From: Sphingobacteriales bacterium | Lineage (GTDB): Bacteria; Bacteroidota; Bacteroidia; Chitinophagales; Chitinophagaceae | Assembly: GCA_012270485.1 (NCBI GenBank) | Contig: JAAXIF010000028.1 | Span: 62,001 to 126,000 of the forward strand | Length of the DNA stretch: 64,000 nucleotides | Direction of reading: 5' to 3' | Shown: in pieces, positions 15,593-23,351 of the stretch | Layout: every line of letters starts with the position of its first letter | How positions within the stretch are numbered: the stretch's first letter is position 1 | Notes under the pieces: generated by a model | What the model was told of the DNA's origin: nothing | The model's input: only the letters and a program-made list of their open reading frames with translations | Database searches by the model: none | Translations under genes and position numbers: made by a program

Positions 15593-15621
15593 ATTATAAA
15601 ACACTCGGCAAGAATTGTCAA
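15593..15621 (-). promoter_or_regulatory. Early sigma70 promoter
   Basis: Minus strand TTGACA (15616-15621), 17-bp spacer, TATAAT (15593-15598), all consensus. The predicted start is about 25 bp before ATG 15559. It follows the terminator at 15642-15668, so it opens a new transcription unit (15559 to about 13579). Confidence 0.87.
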
Positions 15622-15641
15622 GCACTTTTTTCATCAGAGTG

Positions 15642-15668
15642 AAAAAAAAGGGGATCTTTCGATCCCCC
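15642..15668 (-). terminator. Rho-independent terminator after the DUF932 gene
   Basis: On the minus strand a perfect 7-bp stem GGGGATC/GATCCCC (15650-15656 with 15661-15667) with a four-base loop is followed by eight Ts (15649-15642). It begins 6 bp after the DUF932 stop codon. Confidence 0.88.
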
Positions 15669-15673
15669 AAAGG

Positions 15674-16645
15674 TTAGGCAGCTGTCGCGAACTCCACTGC
15701 CTTATCTACGGCTTTCACCTTACGATTCTGGTTTGCACCATACCATGCAGAAGTCATACGTGAATCTGCTTCACGTCCCATCACGTGGTCAGTTAGGTAG
15801 GTTACACTGTTCAGTGCCTGCCACCAAGTACCACGACCGAACTCTGCTCCTGGCTGAGTCTCTAAGAGATCAAATGCTTTCTGACCATTGGTAGTCAGAT
15901 CTTTGTACTCTTTTACTACAGGTGGGTTCTTACCCTCGTATGTACGTGGGAATACTTCGTTGTAGTACTGAATCAACGCATCCATAGAGAACTGTTTGGT
16001 AGACAAGAACTGAGACATCTCTTTGAACTTGTCGAACTTCTCGTGTGCAAGTCCCATAGTCACTTTAACGTGATTAGGATCAAATGCTTTACGGTGGTTC
16101 ATCTTGACACCATTGATCGCACGACCTTTTAGTGCAAGAGCAAGAGTGTTCATACATGACACACGAATCGGAGTGAAACGGATATCAACCGCTTTACCAT
16201 ACTCGTGTGGGTTAGAGAACAACAAGTAGGAATCTACTTGGTCACCCTTGAGAACATCAAATGACTCATTGATCTTCGCAAGCGCCCATACCATCTTACC
16301 ACCTTTCAGTGATCCAGCAGTATGCATTTCCATACCACCTTCAAGACAGTACTCATTGAAGAACTCAAACGCAGTCTCATTCTGAACTGGTTCCCAGTTC
16401 CCTCCCACTTGGGTTAGAACCTTGTTGTCAGAATCCCGAACCAGTGCTTCCATCCCTGTAGGGATTTTCTCACCGTTGTAATCTGCATAGGTAGGAACTT
16501 TTTGAACAGTCCAATCTAGTCCTGCTTTGTCCATCATTTGTTGTGGTGATAGATCATTGGAAACCTGTGTTCCGACCTCTCCCCACGGAGACGATCCAGC
16601 GTATGCCATAGTCTCGATTTGTAGTACGTTTTCTTGAAAACTCAT
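15674..16645 (-). CDS. DUF932 (phage/plasmid-like) protein
   Basis: A 323-residue protein with the DUF932 pattern: WGEVGTQVSNDLSPQQMM near the N-terminus, NWEPVQNETAFEFFNEYC, IRFTPIRVSCMNTLALAL in the middle and WWQALNSVTYLTDHVMGR near the C-terminus. The family is common on plasmids and phages; its biochemical role is unsettled, and a DNA recombination or annealing link has been suggested. It is a single-gene unit with its own early promoter (16693-16722) and terminator (15642-15668), consistent with strong early expression. Confidence 0.88.
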   Translation of the reverse strand: MSFQENVLQIETMAYAGSSPWGEVGTQVSNDLSPQQMMDKAGLDWTVQKVPTYADYNGEKIPTGMEALVRDSDNKVLTQVGGNWEPVQNETAFEFFNEYCLEGGMEMHTAGSLKGGKMVWALAKINESFDVLKGDQVDSYLLFSNPHEYGKAVDIRFTPIRVSCMNTLALALKGRAINGVKMNHRKAFDPNHVKVTMGLAHEKFDKFKEMSQFLSTKQFSMDALIQYYNEVFPRTYEGKNPPVVKEYKDLTTNGQKAFDLLETQPGAEFGRGTWWQALNSVTYLTDHVMGREADSRMTSAWYGANQNRKVKAVDKAVEFATAA

Positions 16646-16692
16646 AATATTTTCCTCTCAAAGTTCTGGGTGAATTCCCAGTTAACATATGC

Positions 16693-16722
16693 ATTATATC
16701 ATAATCAAAACAAGTTTGTCAA
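16693..16722 (-). promoter_or_regulatory. Early sigma70 promoter for DUF932 gene
   Basis: Minus strand TTGACA (16717-16722), 18-bp spacer, TATAAT (16693-16698). It leaves about a 40-base leader before ATG 16645. It sits in the 91-bp gap after the adenylate cyclase stop. Confidence 0.85.
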
Positions 16723-16736
16723 GCGTTTTCTTGAAA

Positions 16737-18557
16737 TTATTTTAAGAAAGTGTAGATATCAATGAGTTCTTCTTTACCCTTGACTTTGATCTGACCTATC
16801 TTGACGGATGAGGTGTCGGTCAGTTTTTTCATCGTGAATGATGAATAAATGGTTGGATATTCTTTATAGTCTCCTCGACTAGCAGTTGCTTCGAGTCGAG
16901 CGGCAAGGTTGACTGCATCACCAATAACGGAGTAGTCAAAGCGAGAATCACTACCCATATTTCCAACAATGCAGTCGCCAGTATTAATCCCTGTGCCCAC
17001 GTTGATGGGCGGTAGTCCTCTTTCATTATAAATCTTGCGAAGTTCATCTGTTTTCCTTTCTATTTCTATAGCTGATTTCACTGCAAGTTCAGCGTGATTG
17101 TCACAAGGTAGTGGAGCATTCCAAAACGCCATGATGCAATCACCCATGTACTTATCTATAGTTCCTCCATTTTTTAGAATGATCTGTGTCATCTCATTGA
17201 GGAACTCATTGACAAGTTCGACTAGTCCTTCTGGATCATTGTTATTTTTGTAGTGTTCTGAGATCGGAGTGAAACCACAGATATCCATAAATAAAAACGA
17301 CATCTCCTTGCGCTCACCACCGAGTTTCAGAAGTGATGGATCCTTCTGCAACATATAAACCATGTCTGGAGATAAGTACGTACCAAATTGTTTTTTTACT
17401 TGTTCTTTCAGTTTATATGTGGTATAATACTGATTGAAACTTGACTGACCAAATACGAGGATACCCCCTAAAGATGCCCAGACGCCATCGAGGAACAAGA
17501 ACCTATCGTTCCAGACGTAGAATGACAAACCTAACGGAAGCGCGAGAAAACCAATCGAAACAATCACCCCAAGAATTGTGGGCAACTTATAGACCGCTAC
17601 AAGGATACCTAGACATATGCAGACCAGAACAAGCAGCTCGACTATTACAGTCCAGTCGGGTTGAAGTATTTGAACTCCTGAAAGTACGGTCTGAATTTGG
17701 TGACCTTGAACTTCGTGGGGATACACTGCACCCATTGGGGTTGGTACTGGATTAGCGACTCCTTCGGCAGTCACACCAAGAATTGCTATCTTACCTTCGG
17801 GTATAGGTTCTAGTATACTCTGTGAAGCGAAATCGTGCCAGAACGCAACTGGCAACTCTGAAGAGGGTTCTGTGATTAAAGGATCCTGTTTTCCCAATCT
17901 TATCCACTCTACACCAAGAGGATTGTACTTTACGGTGTATGATGGTTCTCCTATCCAGACACGTACTGCATCTAGACCAAGAGAAGGATAAGGTGTTCCG
18001 TTGATTCCTACCATGAGTGGTACTCGTCTTAGAACACCTGTAGGTTGATCGACTTCAGCTGATACCGCACCTACTCCCATACTCATCTGTGCAAGTTCTG
18101 GTATCGGTGTCAGTATACCACTGTAGTCGATCAGTGAGTTTACTGGTTTCCCAAACGTGGAAACATTCGCATGAATCCCTAAATCAGCTGTAGTAGTTTG
18201 GCGTGTAGGAGCGCTTGCTAATATTACTGGTTTTTGGGCGATCGAGTGTGATAGTTCCTTGTCCCCCACAAATCGGTCTGGTTCTGACCATATCATTGTC
18301 GATACAAGTAGAGTATTGTTTGGTGCTGAGTTTATATACTTCGCGATTGTCTTTCGCGGCCACGGATATTGTCCCTCCTTTTCAATGGCACGTTCATCAA
18401 TGTTTACCAGTACAATGTCATCAACAGATACAATCTCTTGACTCTTTTGTAACTGATCGTAGTAACCGAATTGCACGGTCTTCACAATATCTGTCTGCGT
18501 TGCTTTCAAAAACGCAAACAGTACAATGACTGGTAAAACACTCCACCACTTGGTCAT
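16737..18557 (-). CDS. CHASE2-domain class III adenylate cyclase
   Basis: A 606-residue membrane receptor cyclase. One N-terminal membrane span (about 7-20) is followed by a periplasmic CHASE2 sensor (about 25-300, with VLVNIDERAIEKEGQYPWPR), three spans (about 303-322, 326-346, 355-372) and a cytoplasmic cyclase domain (about 415-606). Catalytic residues are intact: metal-binding D425 and D473, adenine-selecting K469 and D547, and transition-state N550 and R554 (in YSVIGDAVNLAARLE). It should make cAMP. CHASE2 cyclases in bacteria often neighbour FecR-domain genes, as here. The ATG shares a base with the upstream stop (TAATG). It is the last gene of the late curli-type operon. Confidence 0.93.
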   Translation of the reverse strand: MTKWWSVLPVIVLFAFLKATQTDIVKTVQFGYYDQLQKSQEIVSVDDIVLVNIDERAIEKEGQYPWPRKTIAKYINSAPNNTLLVSTMIWSEPDRFVGDKELSHSIAQKPVILASAPTRQTTTADLGIHANVSTFGKPVNSLIDYSGILTPIPELAQMSMGVGAVSAEVDQPTGVLRRVPLMVGINGTPYPSLGLDAVRVWIGEPSYTVKYNPLGVEWIRLGKQDPLITEPSSELPVAFWHDFASQSILEPIPEGKIAILGVTAEGVANPVPTPMGAVYPHEVQGHQIQTVLSGVQILQPDWTVIVELLVLVCICLGILVAVYKLPTILGVIVSIGFLALPLGLSFYVWNDRFLFLDGVWASLGGILVFGQSSFNQYYTTYKLKEQVKKQFGTYLSPDMVYMLQKDPSLLKLGGERKEMSFLFMDICGFTPISEHYKNNNDPEGLVELVNEFLNEMTQIILKNGGTIDKYMGDCIMAFWNAPLPCDNHAELAVKSAIEIERKTDELRKIYNERGLPPINVGTGINTGDCIVGNMGSDSRFDYSVIGDAVNLAARLEATASRGDYKEYPTIYSSFTMKKLTDTSSVKIGQIKVKGKEELIDIYTFLK

Positions 18558-18790
18558 TAACTAAACTTCTTTTGCAACCACTTAAAACATGCGTAGATGC
18601 TTAGTCCATAGAACGCAAGGACACTCATTGGTAATGCAATATATGCTAACTCCCACGGAGATAAGAATAATACTTCCCACGTGAAAGCAGCTACTGCTTC
18701 TGCATCACCCATTTCCATACTAGCGAGTTCATCGTCCCACTCAACAGGTTGGGGGCAACTTTGATTCTCTTCCATGTGCGAACCACTCAT
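18557..18790 (-). CDS. Small single-span membrane protein
   Basis: A 77-residue protein starting at ATG 18790, which overlaps the upstream stop as ATGA; the longer start at 18832 is rejected for that reason. The first 35 residues are acidic and Cys-containing (NQSCPQPVEWDDELASMEM). A hydrophobic segment (about 40-66, with LAYIALPMSVLAFYGLSIYA) and a short basic tail (KWLQKKFS) follow. The layout suggests an acidic periplasmic N-terminus with a short cytoplasmic tail. It is coupled to both the curlin-like gene and the cyclase, so it may be part of the signalling or secretion complex. Confidence 0.68.
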   Translation of the reverse strand: MSGSHMEENQSCPQPVEWDDELASMEMGDAEAVAAFTWEVLFLSPWELAYIALPMSVLAFYGLSIYACFKWLQKKFS

Positions 18791-19530
18791 TGTTGTGTTA
18801 TTGTAACAGAACATCCACCCACTGTCAAGCAATTTTGTTGCAAGGTGTAGGATTGTGTTGTTGTTCCTAGTTGAATTAATGTTAGATCGGTTCCGTATGT
18901 TCCGTCCAGTTCAATGGTCATGTTGTGATTTGCACCATTACCTTTCTGTCGTAACAGAACCTCGTTATCATCATTATATATTGTCAGATCAATATCTTTT
19001 GCACCGTCACTCTGTTGTCTCCAAGTTACGTCATTATCGTCTCCAGCGAGATGTAACTCAAAGTTGTGACCATTGGTAGATCCTTGATTGGTCTGGTGAC
19101 CTGACACTCTATTACCACTTCCGTAAAGATCCAACTCTACGTAGTGACCACCACCCTCATAACCATCGTATGATGTTGAGTGATCTGTGGAAGATCCCCC
19201 ATTAACCCAGGCGCAACCCTGGCAGATACGAACCAGATTACCTGATCCAGACATCTCATCAATGACTACCTGATTCTCTGCGGTGGTGTAGTTTATTTGT
19301 TTGATCAACAGATCTAGACTGGACATGTTTATATACGAGTTCTCGTCTAGAAGTTTGACCGTGTTGTTCGCGCCTGTCTGTGAGATATCCATGTTAAGAT
19401 CATCACCCGACTGTTCTATACTAATTTGATTATCACCCCATACTGGTGACGTGAGAAATAGAAATGCGATAGTGACTAACACTTGTGCAGTAATTAAAAG
19501 TAAAAAACCTCTATCTTCTTGCGGTTCCAT
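18787..19530 (-). CDS. Curlin-like (CsgA/B-type) repeat protein 2
   Basis: A 247-residue exported protein. The N-terminal hydrophobic stretch (FLLLITAQVLVTIAFLFL, about 9-26) ends at a likely signal cleavage after SPVWG. The mature part shows curlin-type strand repeats of about 20-25 residues with the Gln/Asn/Gly pattern: ISIEQSGDDLNMDISQTGAN (about 36-55), LYGSGNRVSGHQTNQG, LAGDDNDVTWRQQSDGA, YNDDNEVLLRQKGNGAN and LDGTYGTDLTLIQLG. Two Cys pairs occur (CQGC, CLTVGGC). Such repeats form the amyloid beta-solenoid of curli. The start has a perfect AGGAGG four bases upstream. Family placement is by repeat pattern. Confidence 0.8.
   Translation of the reverse strand: MEPQEDRGFLLLITAQVLVTIAFLFLTSPVWGDNQISIEQSGDDLNMDISQTGANNTVKLLDENSYINMSSLDLLIKQINYTTAENQVVIDEMSGSGNLVRICQGCAWVNGGSSTDHSTSYDGYEGGGHYVELDLYGSGNRVSGHQTNQGSTNGHNFELHLAGDDNDVTWRQQSDGAKDIDLTIYNDDNEVLLRQKGNGANHNMTIELDGTYGTDLTLIQLGTTTQSYTLQQNCLTVGGCSVTITQQ
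18800..18828 (-). promoter_or_regulatory. Possible internal sigma70 promoter before the cyclase
   Basis: Inside the 3' end of the second curlin-like gene, the minus strand reads TTGACA (18823-18828), 17 bp, TACAAT (18800-18805). Only one base deviates from consensus. It lies nine bases before ATG 18790. It could express the small membrane protein and cyclase early and apart from the rest of the operon. It falls in coding DNA, so chance is possible. Confidence 0.45.
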
Positions 19531-19538
19531 ACATCCTC

Positions 19539-20678
19539 CTAATTGGTCTGTCTAATAACAACGATTATGTCATCACCACCATCGGCAGTGATTGTTCCAC
19601 GATAACCTTCTACTTCTGTATCTAGTCTTATACTACCACCAGTCAGAAAGTTTAGTGATATCTTTCCGTTCACATCACGGTAGAAAACAAGTCCGTTGTC
19701 TTCCTCGAAGATATTGTATTGACTGTCTTGGTTCTTACCCCAAGTTGCACCTTTCAGTCTTATCTTCCCTGTTGCAACTCCTTCTTGTACATCCTCTAGT
19801 TCTTCCATAGTACGGATGAGTTCTTCAACTTCATCCAGTAGATCCACAAGAAAGTTGCCGTCTAGTGCATCATAATCTAATCTAGTGAATGTGTCTTCCT
19901 GTGCATAGTCATCAAAGTCTTTTTCTAACTCATCAAACTCTAGGAAGTCAACATCCAACGCACCCATGTCTGTACCGCCATCTTCGTCAACATCACCACC
20001 CATTGAGAAGTCTACTTCTTTTGGTGGATTGACAATAAACATGTTGTCAATCAAGTCTGGTGTAATGTCTTCGATGATAACAGACTGAGTCGGTGCAGAT
20101 GATATACTGGATACGACTGTGGATGCATATGCCTGATCCAGTGTTACTTCTCCACCATCATTCGATACGATGATTACTCCAGATGGATCACCATTCGCAT
20201 CTGGTAATAGGATAACAAGTGTTCTCCCGATCTCATCGATCGTGGTTGTAAAATCTGTACCCCTAACTGCTATCTGTGCAGTCGGAGTTGTTATATCAAT
20301 GTTCTTCTTATCGACCATCCCTAAACGACCAGATGCGAACCGAGCAGTTCCAAGTGCCATCTTCATGACCATCTTGGACTTGCTCGGATCTGGATCGTAA
20401 TAGATCTCGTCAATAAAAACTTTGGTATGTTCGATGAGACTAAGTTCCGCCTCATCTTTGAACTTGATCAACATCCGCCCTTGTGCAGTCTGGGCGGTGT
20501 CGTTCAGTTCAATATCCAAACCAACTTCAGATGATAGTAAGTCCTTTTCTCGTAGAATAGAACCCATTCCTTTGGATTCTACAATATCTCCAATAGACGC
20601 CGCCGAAACGAATCCTACTGCAAATATTCCACTAACTATCGTTAGAAGTATCTTTTTGACTAATCTGGATTGTAGCAT
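19539..20678 (-). CDS. FecR-domain exported protein
   Basis: A 379-residue protein with a signal peptide (about 1-26, KKILLTIVSGIFAVGFVSA). The FecR domain (about 50-160) contains GRMLIKFKDEAELSLIEHT and the signature ITTPTAQIAVRGTDFTTTID (about 129-148). The following region is strongly acidic (about 220-310), and the C-terminal part is beta-rich (about 300-379). FecR domains bind in the periplasm and act in signalling or surface systems; pairing with CHASE2 proteins is common in bacteria. The start overlaps the upstream curlin-like gene by 47 bp. It may sense or regulate fibre export together with the cyclase; that is inference. Confidence 0.87.
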   Translation of the reverse strand: MLQSRLVKKILLTIVSGIFAVGFVSAASIGDIVESKGMGSILREKDLLSSEVGLDIELNDTAQTAQGRMLIKFKDEAELSLIEHTKVFIDEIYYDPDPSKSKMVMKMALGTARFASGRLGMVDKKNIDITTPTAQIAVRGTDFTTTIDEIGRTLVILLPDANGDPSGVIIVSNDGGEVTLDQAYASTVVSSISSAPTQSVIIEDITPDLIDNMFIVNPPKEVDFSMGGDVDEDGGTDMGALDVDFLEFDELEKDFDDYAQEDTFTRLDYDALDGNFLVDLLDEVEELIRTMEELEDVQEGVATGKIRLKGATWGKNQDSQYNIFEEDNGLVFYRDVNGKISLNFLTGGSIRLDTEVEGYRGTITADGGDDIIVVIRQTN

Positions 20679-21366
20679 CGTCTGAGGTTATGTCTAAGGT
20701 GATTATACCTTTACAACTAGTAATCCCTGTTGGACATGTTCCACTGATCTGATTGATATCGATATCTCCATTGTCACCATCATAAACAACTGTTTGTTCT
20801 TGATAGTATCCATCGTTCTGGAGTGTCTTGATGTCGTTTGAAGAACCAGTTAAATCCCAGTTCCATGTTACGTCATCAGTCTCTACATCAACATCAAAAA
20901 CATTGCTTGAACCTAACACGGTTAGATCCAGATCCAATCTTTCTGAAGATGCAACTGCACCTTGGTCAAAGTCCATAGTGTTTGAATCCCCTGTTATATC
21001 TACATCAATAGTTGTAGAGTCAGCAGAACCAACATCACCTATGTTCCAATCCCATGAGTTTGCATCACCAGTAAATAACATATTGAAGGTTGACTGGTCA
21101 GCAGTCAATGTACCAAACAATAAGTTTTCATTACCTAGTTGATCGATATCAAAGGTTAACGATGAACCAGTTATAGTAGTAGCACTAGATGAAGTAGAGA
21201 AATCATCTCCACCTATCTTGTTACCATAACCCACCTGATCAATGTAAAGTGTTAAAGTATCACCTGACTGATCGATGTTGATCTCGTTATCGTCAGAAGC
21301 ACCCGCCCAAGCAAAACTAGACATAACAAAAACACTCGCTAGCATTCCTTTAAAGTACTTATTCAT
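20632..21366 (-). CDS. Curlin-like (CsgA/B-type) repeat protein 1
   Basis: A 244-residue protein with a clear signal peptide (MNKYFKGMLASVFVMSSFAWA). The mature chain is acidic and Asp/Ser/Gly/Asn rich with about 23-residue repeats: EINIDQSGDTLTLYIDQVG (about 28-46), LTFDIDQLGNENLLFG, TTIDVDITGDSNTMDFDQG, LDLDLTVLGSSNVFDVD and WNWDLTGSSNDIKTLQ. The paired phi-x-phi-x-phi-x-x-G-x-x-N spacing matches curlin strands. A Cys pair (CPTGITSC) is near the C-terminus. It follows CsgG directly with an 8-bp overlap, as a secreted substrate would. Family placement is by repeat pattern. Confidence 0.8.
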   Translation of the reverse strand: MNKYFKGMLASVFVMSSFAWAGASDDNEINIDQSGDTLTLYIDQVGYGNKIGGDDFSTSSSATTITGSSLTFDIDQLGNENLLFGTLTADQSTFNMLFTGDANSWDWNIGDVGSADSTTIDVDITGDSNTMDFDQGAVASSERLDLDLTVLGSSNVFDVDVETDDVTWNWDLTGSSNDIKTLQNDGYYQEQTVVYDGDNGDIDINQISGTCPTGITSCKGIITLDITSDDATIQISQKDTSNDS

Positions 21367-22300
21367 TTTCTTCTTTTTCTCCTATTGGGTGCAAATCGTT
21401 TGTTCCATCGTGTTGATGGGGATGACGATGATTACCCGATACAACCCAAAGACCTCTATCATGTCCTTGGTATATTAACTCAAGTACACCCGCTTCAATT
21501 GCCGTGCGTACCGCGTATGTCACGTTCTCATTATTTCCCACTCCGTCCTCATACTCAATAAGTCGGGTTCCCTGTTCAACAAACCTGAACACGTCACCCC
21601 CACTACCATAAGACAAAATAGTCTTTCTGGTTTGGACATTCAATAATACTTCACCTGTCAGAACGGATACCGCCCTGATAGAAACAGTGACAACATCTTG
21701 TCTATACTGTCGCGTAAAACCAATTCCTAAAGTTCTTGCCCCTCGACCTCCTGTCTGGATATTGGTGTCATAACCAATAATACCACCTTCTATAATCATA
21801 CCAGCGAATAGTAGAGGGCCTACTCCCTGAGAATTCTCGTCTGCATACTCTTGTCGAGTACTGCGGATAATCTGTCTTTCTCTGACTAGATTATCAATAC
21901 CTTGTCTCTCCACCACACGGAACCATGTTCCTCCGCCTGCGGTCTTGAGTGCATCTATTAACATCTCTGTACCACCTTGTGTAATGGCAGTACTGAAATC
22001 TGCGATTCCGTCTCTCGCTTTTCTCTGTCCAGTCTTGTCAGTAAAACCATATACTGCAACTACTGGTTTGTTCTTTGCAGGCGGAACCTCCAACAACTGA
22101 ACATATGAAGGCATCCTTACTACTTCTGGATTCTCCACACAGAGATACTTTCTCTCTTTGAACTTGTCCCACAGATATTCTTTACCTGTGACACAATGTT
22201 CGTTATTCGGTAACTCAGACCATTGGGGCATCTGAGCGCATGATGTCAAAAATACGACTCCTACTAAGAGTTGCAACTTTCGTACCAGTTTACCCACCAT
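21359..22300 (-). CDS. csgG: CsgG-like curli secretion pore lipoprotein
   Basis: A 313-residue protein from ATG 22300, chosen because it gives a type II signal peptide with lipobox LTSC (Cys21) and a GGGAG ribosome site nine bases upstream. CsgG forms the nonameric outer-membrane channel that exports curli subunits. Matching features are PVVAVYGFTDKTGQRK, WFRVVERQGIDNLVRERQII, the transmembrane hairpin region around LGIGFTRQYRQDVVTVSIRA, and VLTGEVLLNVQTRKTI. The length fits the family with a slightly long C-terminal tail rich in His. It overlaps csgF by 11 bp and the curlin-like gene by 8 bp. Confidence 0.93.
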   Translation of the reverse strand: MVGKLVRKLQLLVGVVFLTSCAQMPQWSELPNNEHCVTGKEYLWDKFKERKYLCVENPEVVRMPSYVQLLEVPPAKNKPVVAVYGFTDKTGQRKARDGIADFSTAITQGGTEMLIDALKTAGGGTWFRVVERQGIDNLVRERQIIRSTRQEYADENSQGVGPLLFAGMIIEGGIIGYDTNIQTGGRGARTLGIGFTRQYRQDVVTVSIRAVSVLTGEVLLNVQTRKTILSYGSGGDVFRFVEQGTRLIEYEDGVGNNENVTYAVRTAIEAGVLELIYQGHDRGLWVVSGNHRHPHQHDGTNDLHPIGEKEENE

Positions 22301-22784
22301 CTGGATTATCTCCCTCACTTGGGCCGAAGTTTCCAGTTCCGATCGGTATCTCGATAATCGTTTCTGTACCGTCCGAATCAACAATTCTCATCTTGATAAA
22401 CTGTGATCCGTCTTCTGCGGTCATTACCTCATAACTGACTACAGATCCTTCAAGAGTAAATGATCCAAATGTAACTGCACTGTCGTTACTAAACATATTA
22501 TCAACTAACTGTTTCGCTAGTTGTGCGTAGATCCTACTCTCTAGGTTACGAATAAATTTTGCAAGGACAGTGTTGTCTGCCTCTCTTTCCGCCTGTTTCC
22601 TTGCGGCCTCTAGTGCATCCTCTATCGCTTTCTTTCTGGAATGTTCTTGGTTCTCAATCGTAAGATAATGTGAACCTGTACCTATTCCACTAAAACTAGG
22701 ATTTTTAAATTGATGTACTATATCACCTTTCGCTATCTGCGGAAGGATCAACATAGTCATCATCACTAATATATTCAATTTCAT
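22290..22784 (-). CDS. csgF: CsgF-like curli assembly factor
   Basis: A 164-residue exported protein (signal peptide about 1-20, MLILPQIAKG). The mature N-terminus DIVHQFKNPSFSGIGTG matches the CsgF pore-binding segment, which inserts in the CsgG channel and forms a second constriction. The rest has a helical region (about 44-100) and a C-terminal beta part (SYEVMTAEDGSQFIKMRIVD). In bacteria CsgF anchors nucleation of fibres at the pore. It sits immediately upstream of csgG, and its start lies 62 bp inside the preceding gene. Confidence 0.9.
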   Translation of the reverse strand: MKLNILVMMTMLILPQIAKGDIVHQFKNPSFSGIGTGSHYLTIENQEHSRKKAIEDALEAARKQAEREADNTVLAKFIRNLESRIYAQLAKQLVDNMFSNDSAVTFGSFTLEGSVVSYEVMTAEDGSQFIKMRIVDSDGTETIIEIPIGTGNFGPSEGDNPDGG

Positions 22785-23025
22785 GTCGTTTCTCTTGTTG
22801 TTGTATAAGCATATCTAATTTAGTCTTCAATCGAATGAGATCATTATCCAACATTCTCACACGATCGATCAACTGAATCAAAGTCATATGTGATTCTTCG
22901 ATGACTGGATCTACCTGATCCGTCACCCACTTCCAGACGTAATAGATGAAATACCCTAATCCAATACTTGCGATTATGGGAAAACCATATGTATTAATTA
23001 ACTCAACTACATCTAATTCTGGCAT
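22723..23025 (-). CDS. Membrane-anchored coiled-coil protein B
   Basis: A 100-residue protein. A hydrophobic span at about 14-33 (GFPIIASIGLGYFIYYVWKW) is followed by a coiled coil (about 40-75, LIDRVRMLDNDLIRLKTKLD) and an acidic tail. It resembles its upstream neighbour (23025-23303) in layout, including the GFPI...A start and the NxxLIRxxxxxxML/I spacing, suggesting duplication. BhlA-type holin-like proteins have a similar architecture. The start shares a base with the upstream stop. A lysis, anchoring or secretion role is possible. Confidence 0.7.
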   Translation of the reverse strand: MPELDVVELINTYGFPIIASIGLGYFIYYVWKWVTDQVDPVIEESHMTLIQLIDRVRMLDNDLIRLKTKLDMLIQQQEKRHEIEYISDDDYVDPSADSER

Positions 23026-23303
23026 CAGTCTTTACGTGCATCTTTCTGTCCGTCACTTCTGGACAGTCGTGTTAAATCTGGTTTTAGATTGAACACATGA
23101 TTAATCATTGAGTCGATACGAATCAACTCGTTATTCATTGTCTTGATACGTTCATCAAGTCCTTTTACAAAACCACGTTGAGTTTTGATATCGGACAATG
23201 CACCGTCAAGAATAAATCTGAGCGTGAGGAATACGAAAAAACCCCCAGCGAGTGCCGAGGCGATAGGAAAACCTACTTCTAATAGGTTAAATAGTGCATC
23301 CAT
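23025..23303 (-). CDS. Membrane-anchored coiled-coil protein A
   Basis: A 92-residue protein, first gene after the late promoter. A hydrophobic span at about 10-33 (VGFPIASALAGGFFVFLTLR) precedes a coiled coil (about 45-70, LDERIKTMNNELIRIDSMIN) and a basic tail. It is paralogous in layout to the next gene. Its place at the head of the curli-type operon makes it a candidate inner-membrane accessory component or a holin-like protein. No known family match is certain. Confidence 0.7.
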   Translation of the reverse strand: MDALFNLLEVGFPIASALAGGFFVFLTLRFILDGALSDIKTQRGFVKGLDERIKTMNNELIRIDSMINHVFNLKPDLTRLSRSDGQKDARKD

Positions 23304-23335
23304 ATTTCATACCATCAATTCAGAGATTATGTAGG

Positions 23336-23343
23336 TATTTATA
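23336..23343 (-). promoter_or_regulatory. T4-type late promoter heading the curli/cyclase operon
   Basis: Minus-strand TATAAATA 33 bp before the 23303 start. The nine genes from 23303 to 16737 follow with overlaps or gaps of 8 bp or less. This predicts gp55-dependent late expression. Confidence 0.72.
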
Positions 23344-23351
23344 AGGATTGT

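Noticed and set aside
16723..16760. Weak inverted repeat (TTTCTT/AAGAAA) after the cyclase gene as a terminator
   Set aside because: Short A/T-only arms, no T run; not supportable as a terminator.
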